From: Casuarius casuarius
Lineage: Eukaryota > Chordata > Aves > Casuariiformes > Casuariidae
NCBI GenBank assembly: GCA_003342895.1
Contig: PTFA01000112.1
Span: 835,588-899,587, forward strand
Length of the DNA: 64,000 nt
Direction: 5' to 3'
The notes under the pieces were generated by a model that did not search any database, was not told the DNA's origin, and was given only the letters and a program-made list of their open reading frames with translations. Made by a program: the position numbers and the translations under genes. This document shows positions 51,201 to 61,800 of this stretch, piece after piece (position 1 is the stretch's first letter; the number at the start of each line of letters is the position of its first letter).

Positions 51201-54200
51201 TCTCAGACACTCTAGTACTGTTTGCTTGGATTTTAAATATTTTCCCCCAATTAGCTTCATCCCCTAAAGAGAAGCACAGTAAAAACCATACCACTCTCTA
51301 TGTAGTTCCTCTTACTAAAAAAATTGAGTAAGTTCAGATGTAAAGGCCAGAAACAGCAATGAAACCTGCCTGGAAAACCTAAGTCAGATACAGGTGAGAA
51401 TGAGCTATTAAGGTACCTATAGAAGTCTGCTCTGGCTCACACAATTCTCTGGTGATATTTTTGGATGTTAAAGATACACATCAGATAACTAATCACTCAA
51501 CTTTCTCATAGACTTCATTAAATAAATCCATCGAGGACAGCTGAACTATTCAAAATTTGTAGACCAACTCAAGAAAGCTAGTAAACAAAAATTTAAAATG
51601 TAAAGTATAAGAAATTCTGTTCAGTTATTCAAAATATTACATGTTCAGAATTGTCAAATACTGTACCAATTCAATAAAGAGGAGCCTTAAGCAAAATCAT
51701 TACAAGTTCAGAGCACACTTTCTTGCGTCCCCAGAACAATCTCTAAATAACGCTAAAATAGAGACTATGAGCGTGCAAAATTTTTTTTGGGGGGGGGTGG
51801 AGGGGGGAGTCACTTTATGAACTACCAATAGATTATTTTCAGTGTCAACGGCATCGAGAATTAACTCATTGATTCAAGAACATAAATAAATAATAAGGAA
51901 AAAAAGAGAAACATCGATCAAACAAACAAAACAATTAAGTGCATACTTTGAAGTTCGTCCCTGTATTACAGCTAAGGGCCCAGAACACAGCATGGCTTCT
52001 TGGGATGGTAAACTATTCCTGAAGTCCGCGCATTGCGCTAAGGAGTCCTGCTTGTCAGAAACAAGATTCCTGTAAAAAAGCAAACCAAAAAAACAAGTTT
52101 GAAGAGAATAAACAGTGATGTTGAGTGGTCCTGCTCTGTTCTGCCTCACAGCCTGGCTTGCGTTTTCAGATTACTAAAAAAAAAAATATACATATATCTG
52201 TATCTATACATACATATATATACACGTGCGCGCACACACACACACGTACACATATATATCACAGAGGCACTTAAGAATTCCATGGACAAAAGTTATTCTG
52301 ATTCAACATCCAAATTCTGCTTGTGCTTTCACAGAAACATCCCTCTCACCCCAAAAGCTGACAGGATTAATGACATAATATAATTCACCATTAATTTTGA
52401 AAAACGCAAGGAAATCCACTTTCTATATGTTATTTTACATCTACCAAAGAGTCATGCCTCAAAATGAAGGCTGCAGGGAACACAGGTAATGACTTTCTCA
52501 TTATGAACCTAACGTTACCTCAGGTCAGGTCCCTCCACCCACCAGATAAGTCACCGCAGATCATACATTTTGACAACCTTTCCCATACACTACAACTTTT
52601 CCTTCATATTGAGGGGGGCTGACAGTTACAGCTGACATTTCCAAACCTAATCGAGGATATCATTTTCACTGGTCTGAGATGCCAAGGGAATCAGTGGCTC
52701 AAATGAATGCTAAGTTTAGACCTCCAGACAGATCAGAGGTAAAATAGTACAAATACTTAAAATAACTTTCACTGCTTTATCATGTTTAAATCTGTGTTGA
52801 TGACTAAAGGAACTGTTCTTTTATATAATTCCAAAGCTGTGATACAAACTAAAAAACAACGAAAAAATAGGACAGCAAATTCAGAATTATGGCTGACAGC
52901 CTGTCCCTTGCTCCCCATTGACCGCGAAGTTTTCCACATGAATTCTCTCAGGTCAAATGATTTCTTCCCTCTTCCCTTACCTGACTTACTATCTTCATTA
53001 AGCTTGTAGGTCTTGGAGGCATTTAGCCCTCTTCAAATGTGACCAAAACTGGTCATCAGAACCAGAAAAGATCAAAGGATGATGAGCACTGACAAAGTCA
53101 GACACGTACACGCTCAGGGTTAGAGCACATAAGTCTGATTTTCTTAGGAAGCCAGGCAGAATCTTTTAAATGTGTTTAAACCTCCAACAGAACTGTGAAA
53201 GCTGTTTTGACCATTTTCCCCAGAACTGTTTTTTTTTTAGTGTAAAAGAAAAGAAGTAAATTGTAAGGTTAGACTGTTTTTAATTATTGTCAACTGCTTG
53301 ACGCATACAAGTGATGTGCATCAACAAAAGTGCACATACATAGGTGGGTATAAGTAACACATGAAATAGTATACATGGTATAGTAAAAAATGATAAAGAC
53401 CTGTAGTTTAACCTTTTAGTTTTTAAAACTTATTTTAAACATAACAAATCATAACAGAGTAAGAGACCCTAAACCCTAGACACCCACTCGTAACTAAAGC
53501 AAAAGTAAAGCCTAGAGTGTGATTCTGCTCAGAGTAGCATTCAGAGTATGGCGTGAAACAGTAAATCAGAACACGCGTGTCAGTTCAGCTACTTTGTAAA
53601 AGGAGGAAATAATGTACAACTTACCAAGTAGAAAGAGAAGGATTAAAACAATATGCCTTTCCATCAGACATGCTCATTACGGGTATACCATGCTGAGTCA
53701 GCAATATCTGAGACACAGTTGCATCACTTCCTACAAATCAAATTGGACCAAAATTTTTTTTTGGAGTTTTGTATAACATTCATAATGGTATTAAGTGCTA
53801 ACCACCATTAATTACTCTCATAGCAACCAAGAGAAAAAGGTTGAGTATTATTCTCAAACACCAACAGGAAAGCCAAGACACCAGGTAATGATGTTGAACA
53901 GCAGGCTCAGTGCAGTAGCATCAGTATCATTCTGCTGCAAATTACATTATTAATCTTGATATTGCAATTTATACAGAACATTAGCTTAAATCAAAACATT
54001 TTCCATATCTAGAGAAAATCTTCAGCAATCCTGCCATGTCTTCCGTAACCTGAAAAGCTTTTAGCTTCTTTTTCTCATTATGCCAAAATTCTAAAACCCA
54101 GCATACTTAGAAAGGCATGCTCTCTAGGAAAAACGTAGTACAAGTGGGACAGTGAGAGTCTCTCATTTCCCAACATATCTCCATCTCAGGGTTTGTGCAC

Positions 54201-55837
54201 ATTCTGAGTACAGGACTATATAATTATGCCATGTAACTTCCAGTTAAGACATCAGCAGACTGCTGGTACAACTACTCCTCTAGCTAGCTTTGATTAATAC
54301 TGTATGGATTAAAGCTAAAATAGAAGCCAGTGTGCTCCGAGACACTGCTTTTTTGATTACTTCTTTTGCCCAGACATTGGCAATGATAGACATTGAAGGG
54401 TCTGTAATAAAGAATCTGAGATAATCAGAAGTTAAGTTGCTCATCATTAAGACAACACATGTGCAAAGTACAGGGAGACTGTTGTAATAGCAGTAGATTT
54501 ACATAAAGTATTTGTCTTGTGTTCTTCACAACACTGCATTTTCACATTCAAAAGTAAGCTGGAATATTGTAAGTGACAGAATTGTGTACAAGTCCGTTAC
54601 CGGCTGATGTTTTCGTCTCATTTATACACTAAGTTCAGTGTTGCCAATGACTTCCATTTAATACACAATAACAAAGAAGGAAAGTTATTTGTTTAGGCTT
54701 TTCAGGTTTTATAAAGTTTCAGCATATTCATAAAATGCACTACATAGTACAGGTGCACTCAAAGGTTGGTAAGCAAATAACCCTTTTTATTACCTGATAA
54801 TATTGTTTGCAAAGACTCATCTCTAACAATGGCTGTCTGCTTGTGAACATCCCTGAAAATAGACAAAAGGAAAGATCTTCCGCTTACAAACAACTGATGC
54901 TCCAAAATCATTTAATATTCATATAGTTAATATATTCATGACATAACATTTTTGATATTTTCTTCATTGCTTTGACAAAACAATTTTGGCAAACTCAAAT
55001 CCGTAAAGGTAAGGTAAGAGTCAATAGCACAGAAAAACTTTTGCAGCCCTTTCTATCAGGGAACTTCATTACAGATAAGCAAACACTGACCATCCCAACA
55101 ATTCCCTTAGGTGCTCTCACTTATGTTAAACATTAGATTAAAATATACAACTGAAAACAAGTACTTGCGCTGCACCTCACCCTTTTGGTAAAGGTCTCTC
55201 TCCCTGTAACAGGGTGACTTAACAGTTTGCTGCAATTTTTATCTTGGCATCGTAAAGATGACTGGAATACTTTCGACACTGAAACCAGTGCACTTTTCAA
55301 ATAATCACTGGCTAAAATACAATGGAAGATGGAAATATCTATATTTCTCCTTTTTTGCCCCCTGCAAATCATTCCACATGCATGACAAGCGTAACCTAGG
55401 GAGGCTGTTTAAACCAATAATTTCTAGCTAATCAGCTATCTTCTTCCTAGCACCAAATACAATGTTATGTGCCATCCTAGAATTGAGAGGAAACCAGATT
55501 CAGTTCCTGCACAATTAACTCTTTTTCACAGGAGTGCATATTATATTCGAAAAGGACTTGTGTTCAGACCTGACTTGGTTTAAAGCCACAATTTCAACAG
55601 CATGAGCACAGCCACTGAACAAGGTAACCTATAGAATTCAGCTGCTGCAACCTAATTTGGTACTTACCAAACAGAGAGTGTAGCTGCAGTGGTGAGAGCC
55701 ATGACGTAAGAACCTGTGCAATGTAGGGTGGAGATGGGTGTATTCAATACTATAGGGGGAAGAAGGCGACGACCACAAGCTGAAAATACTGACAGTGTTC
55801 GTTTCTCACAGGCTACGCTTACAATCTCACTAAAAAA

Positions 55838-55876
<39 letters not shown>

Positions 55877-58800
55877 ATTTACATTTTGTCAAATACAAGT
55901 AGCACAAAACCAGACTGCTTTCTTAGATTATCATACAACTCAAGATAGTTCCCCCAAAAGGTAACTATGTGAACTTTAAAAAAAAGCCTGGTCCCAAAGG
56001 GGAAGGCCAGAAAATGGAGAGATTTCCTATAGATGGATATAAATGGCATATTAAAAAGGCATGGTATGGCAGCTTAATATAAGTAGTGTAACTATGATGA
56101 TCTAAGGATATAAGCAGGAGACTGCTTGCAGGCAGAGACAGTATCTTTTATTAGACCAAGTGGCATAGTTGGAAATAGTTGAGCTTTTGAGTATATGAAC
56201 GCTTCTTCGGGCCTGAACTTATATTTAGCTTTAAAGTCTGCTGCTTCTTTTTCAGACCTGAAAAAAAAAGAGTTGTGCATCTGAAAGGTTGTCTAATATT
56301 TTTCAACTACACATGCCAATCTGTTTAATAAAAGATATTACTACTAACTACAAATATTATTAGTTTAAAGGGTATTATCAGAGATTGAGCTCAAAACTCA
56401 AGTAGGAAAATAAAATATTTCAAAAAAATTCTATGAGAAATGCTGAGCATCTCATGGCTGAGGCTTCAGAAATGCACTTTAAATTTAACTCTGAGCTAAA
56501 AGGCTAATTGAGAAAAGTAAATTTGAGAAAAATAAAGAGAAAATAAACTGCAAAAAACTCAGAAAATACTTCTACATCACAATAGCATCTTGTTTCAAAT
56601 TTTTCATTCTTTAGTAGTTAACATTTGAACAACTGTCACTTACCACGATTTAGTCAGCGTTAATGAAGCAATTTAAAGGAGAAAGGTAACACCACAGGAA
56701 AATATTTCTAACTGGCTAATGAGAATTCAAGATACCTTAATAAGACTGCGTAGATCAGAGCTAATACTTGGAGTGAAACTGCTCACAAGACTAAAATCAG
56801 TACATACTATTTTTATCCACAAAACAGTTATTATGCAATATTGTATAAAGATTATAAGGGGGAGGGGACGAAAGGAGATAAAACCAGTAAATCAAAGTAG
56901 TTAACAGAAATAAACCAGAATTCCCACAAAAACTGCACAGGATAAGAGTTTAAGAACATCAATGTATTAGGCCAAAATAGCTGGAAGAAAAGAAATAGAA
57001 TATTTTTAACCAAGCATAAAGAATCACATAAAGCCCTAATAAAAGTGATATGGTTAATAAATTTTTCTAAATAAGTGGATAAAAATATCCTTAGAGCCTC
57101 TACCTATTTGTAAAATGTAAATATATATCTTTAAATGTAGTTGATTGCCCCAAAGTGTACCTTGAAAAAGTGTATTTTAAAATAATATGCACCCTAAAAG
57201 CGTTTTCTGGCCTTCCGGACTACTTATCTTCTGCAGGCTCCTACTTCCTCAAAAAACATATTCCCTTACCAGCTTCCTGCTGCAGTGAGAATTCGACTGG
57301 TGAGGACAGTCTCCCATTCCTTTCCTTCTCGATTACACTTTAACCTGCTCAACTTTGAACCGCCCACTGTGGTCATTTCATTCTCGACTTCAAGGTACAT
57401 TGATGGATCTGTACTTATCTGAAGAACAAAAAAAACCAAAATACTTTTTTGAAGAGAAAAAGGCCTACTCGAAAAAAAAAAAACCCCAAAACAGCAACCT
57501 CAGTTAGATACAGAAAAAGGCCAAATCTAAGAACAGATTGAACGATGGCATTCTCTTTAAAATAGCTTCAAAATACACTGTGCTACTTCAAAAGAAGTAG
57601 ACCTCCTGGAATCTGTCTTGGCTAGAACACATCAATCACTTCTGTCTGTTCTGAGCACAAGAATGGAAAAAGGTTGTGTATTCCTCCGTAAGTCTGTGCT
57701 TCCTATTTAATGGCCTCAAATCAAGCCTAGATATGCCTGGTCTTTCTGCATTCTTGCAATTAGAACCAGATTATCAATGCCTAAGCACACAGAAGAAAAA
57801 AAAAAAAAAGCTTTTCATAAATACCTAAATTAATACTATTTCCCAGTCTCCTCAGATGGAGAGGACATCCAAAGATCTCTTGGAAAATAATAATTTTTTC
57901 CTCTTCAGCAGTGTACTACCAACACAACCATAGTAACAATGCAGTTTTTACTACAGTTCGATAGTGTTAACTTTTTGACATGCTTTGGCTAACTAGAAGT
58001 AGGGATTGATGAACCGCAGGTATTTCTCTTTGAAGTTTAGCTACTTTACAAGTGTCCTATTCTTAGCTGATTTGCTATTAACTTTTCATACACACACACA
58101 CACACTTTCCTAGAAGCTAAATACACCCTGCTTGAACAAATACATCTATTTTTGTAAAAATAAGCAAGATTTGATTTTTTTTTTTTAAATGATCTACTTA
58201 CTTGCAAAGTAAATGATTTCTGCGGGATTGGGGTTGGCAGTTTAAGTGCTAATGCTGGTGCAGAGATGCAAGCAGCATCTTTCTCAGAGGCCAGTGTAGC
58301 TGGGGACTGGAAAAAATTGAGAAAATGGTTATTTGTTTCCTTAAAAATAGTTAAGGACAAAAAATACTCTATACTATAGATTTTCTGGGAAGGAGGAAAC
58401 CTTTTAGAAATTTCAAATAACACCTGTTGCAAATGTGTATTTTATTCCCCCTAATTTTACAAATGCAAGTATTTTTAACCTAGAGTCTAAGAATAAAAAC
58501 AAAACAAAAACAAAAACTAGATGTGGTCATTACTTTCTGTAATGGGCTGTTTTTAACACTTCTCAGCTGGAACCAATTAATGGAAATTAATTGGAAAAGG
58601 CAAGCTCAGAATACTGAAAATAGAGGACTCGATACACCCTAAAAAAGATGGAAACTCTTGATTTAATTTATTACTTGACAGATCCTAGGCAAGTAATAAC
58701 CATTCAAGTCATTGAATCCAAGTCACTCTTTTGTGCTTGTGCCATGCCCCCCAAAATACCAAGCTAATGGATTTTTTTTTTTTTTTTAATTCTATACAGA

Positions 58801-61800
58801 CATTTGGCACACTTACCACCCAGCATACTGGTACCATTTAGTAAGGAGCTGCATTTGTACATAAACTAAGCACACAGGTTTGCCATGCCATGTGCACCTT
58901 CTTTTTAAAATCTTAAAGTTTTAAAAGAATAATGTTAAAAGCAAGGAAGAGGGATGGCTAAAAATTCTGAGGGACCTTAAACTGCTGGTCTTTCCTCGAC
59001 TTGATGACGGCTAAAGCTAAGACAGGTCAACACAGGACTTTATTACATGAATATCGGAAATTCTAATGAATGTTATTGACCGATTCATTTTACCTGAACA
59101 GTTAAAGTCACTGGCACAAGTCTGGAGTCTTTTCGAGGCCTTCCCTTTTTCTTCTTTTCTACTGTTTCTCCCTCAAGTTCCAGTTTACGTTTGGGTGCAC
59201 TGAGTGGTTTAGCAGCTGGAATCTTCTCTTCACTGTCACTGCTGCTCTCCAGAATATCCTTGGGCTTATTGTCTTTAATTAAATTCTGATCCTTCAGTCT
59301 GAGCAAGTAAAAAAGCCCACATATTTCATGATTTATATAAGCTGGTTTCAACAGCTGCCAAATATCCTACCCACTGCATGCTTCTAGGTTAGAAACTACA
59401 TTCTTTGGTTTGAGTGTATTTGAAAAGGCACAAAGGTAAGATGGGGAAGCCAAAGAGGTATAGCAAATCCTTTGCATAAGTACAACAGTTAACATGTATA
59501 ATGTAGGTTGTTAAGATATAGTCTCATCTTTAAAAAAAATACAAATCAAGCTACCATTTAGCAACAGGGTGAAGCTATAAGTAACAACTTTATTTTAGCA
59601 CTTAACTGAAATTACAATCAGATCTCCTCCCTGAGCTGACAGAGGTTAAATCAGAACTCTAAGCTGCAAGAATACTTCATCTTTTTTCCTCCAATGGACA
59701 TTACACTTTCTGCTCACTCATGCAGAACTTGATTTGTCATTGTGTTGTCTATCCACAAAATTTGTCCTATTTAGCTTTGACTACTGTAAGCTGCATATCT
59801 GCAAACCATACAAATGACCTCACTACTTCATTTTCCATTTCAGGAATACAATAGAGCTAAAGATGACAAAGTACAACCCCCTGTGAACTTTTTTGTTAAC
59901 TGTTCTACCTTAAAATAGGCCATTTAATCATACTCTTCACATTCCTTCTAATAGCCAGTTACTAACTTATGACTATGTTTTGCCACTTACTCCATAACCA
60001 CTCAGCTTCCTACGAACATATTGCATAAGATGCCCCCCCCCTTTTTTGGGGGCATCTGAATTATGCCGAACAATTCTCTTTTATCCATAATTTTCCTGAT
60101 AGATTAGAAAGTTATAAGAGTAATTTAATACGCCTTTCCTCTGTATTGTACAGTTAAAGCCTATGATATAAAAGTATTGAGATATTTAGGAAAAACATTT
60201 TATTGGTACTAACTTGGGGAAGTACATACTTCTCTCTCAAGACTGCTATGCTTTATAACATTTGTTTTGGTGAAGCTGGAATACTTATGCCATAACACGC
60301 TATATGTCACAAAACCAAAGGCTTTCCTATTATCATTATTGTTGTTGTTCTCCTTTTTTTCTTTTTTTAAATCATATGGATCCAGAGCCAAAAACCTTAC
60401 AATCAAAGTGTCTTCTCCGCATGCCTTCACAGCAAAACATGGAAACATATCTGCAGTTGTTATGATAGGCCCTCTACAGCCAGGTATTGTCATTTATCTT
60501 GAAGTAAATCTCACTCTTGCAGAGAGATGCAGGCTGGGTACTTTTGTACTCTAAAAAGCACACACATGCATGCAGCCGCACATAGAGGCATGCACACACA
60601 TACATACACAGTCTCTTGTAACAAAAATTTAAAGTGAAAATATCCTGAAGAGTCTGCTTGGTCCCACACACCAGAGACAAATGTACAAAGGGATAATGCC
60701 AGCAGAGAACTTTACCTACTCGCAGCTCTCCTTCCTTCCATGTGTGGAAGACACCTAGGACAGTTTCCAGAACACCAGCACCATGACATCCATACCACAG
60801 AAAGTCAAGTTTTTAATTCTCTACATTACTATCCTTTTTTTGTCCTTGTGCTATATCTTACCTGTCCACAACAGTCTGATTTGTATTTGTTACAACAGCA
60901 GTCCCTGAGGTGGCTTTGGATCGTTCCGTAAATCTAGAATCAAATGCTTTCATAGGTTCAATCTTGGATGGAGTTGTCAGCACAGAGGAAGATGATGCTG
61001 GAGGAGCAGCTGAAGCAGAGGTAGCATTTACACTATCAATAAAAGGGACAGAAAAACAGGTTGAAAGAAACTTAATGTTTATAACCTCTATCACTCATAA
61101 CAACTAGCTAACATTAACTATAAATTATACTGACTAGAAATCATATTTAAAACCTTTCACTCATGTACATACATGAATTATAATATGCTTTTTTTCACCT
61201 TTCACATGTCAATATCTTCTAAGCTTTATCTACTCTCAAAAGCTGTTTATGCTTATGAGAGTTAAGATCTTCATATTGTTGCATAGGATCTTTTAATCAA
61301 GATATATTTAACTGATTCTCTCTGTACGTATTTTTAATTCAGGAACAAAACAATGTTTTCAGCTTATGCTTATGTATCCAAATAGAAAGGATCATTATTT
61401 TAAATGATGAGTAGAGTTTCCAGTTTTACCTACCATTCAGGTCACCAAATATTCTCCATTACAAGATTATATTCCATTGTTTAATCAAACAATTTGACCT
61501 GAAACATTTCATGCCAGGTTTTAATTTTGTTGTTCTTGTTGAAGAATCCAAAACAATCTTAGGCCTTTTCCAAGTATAACTCTAAGCCAAAGGATTATGT
61601 TTTCCCCATACTAAAACATTCCAGAGATCTTTTCTTTGAATAACTGTTTACTTTTGAGATTTTCAGTTCATTCAGAGCAAAGAATGGCTCTAAGACAACT
61701 GATGTTGGTACTAAAAAGTAGTTTGAAGCCCAATTTCTAAAGGAAAGGAGATTTAATTGTTTTGTCTGTCAATCATCCCTCATAGTCTACTCACTCACTT

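Larger units (their letters stand above)
52070..54793 (-). other. HIRA introns around the 53730 exon
   Basis: Introns 52070-53624 and 53731-54793. AT-rich. Apart from the alternating tract at 52205-52259, no repeat or gene is recognised. Confidence 0.8.
54853..57269 (-). other. HIRA introns flanking the 55829 exon
   Basis: Introns 54853-55667 and 55830-57269. The second holds the AAAT microsatellite at its 3' end and a probable old interspersed repeat at 56095-56270. Otherwise AT-rich and unremarkable. Confidence 0.8.
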
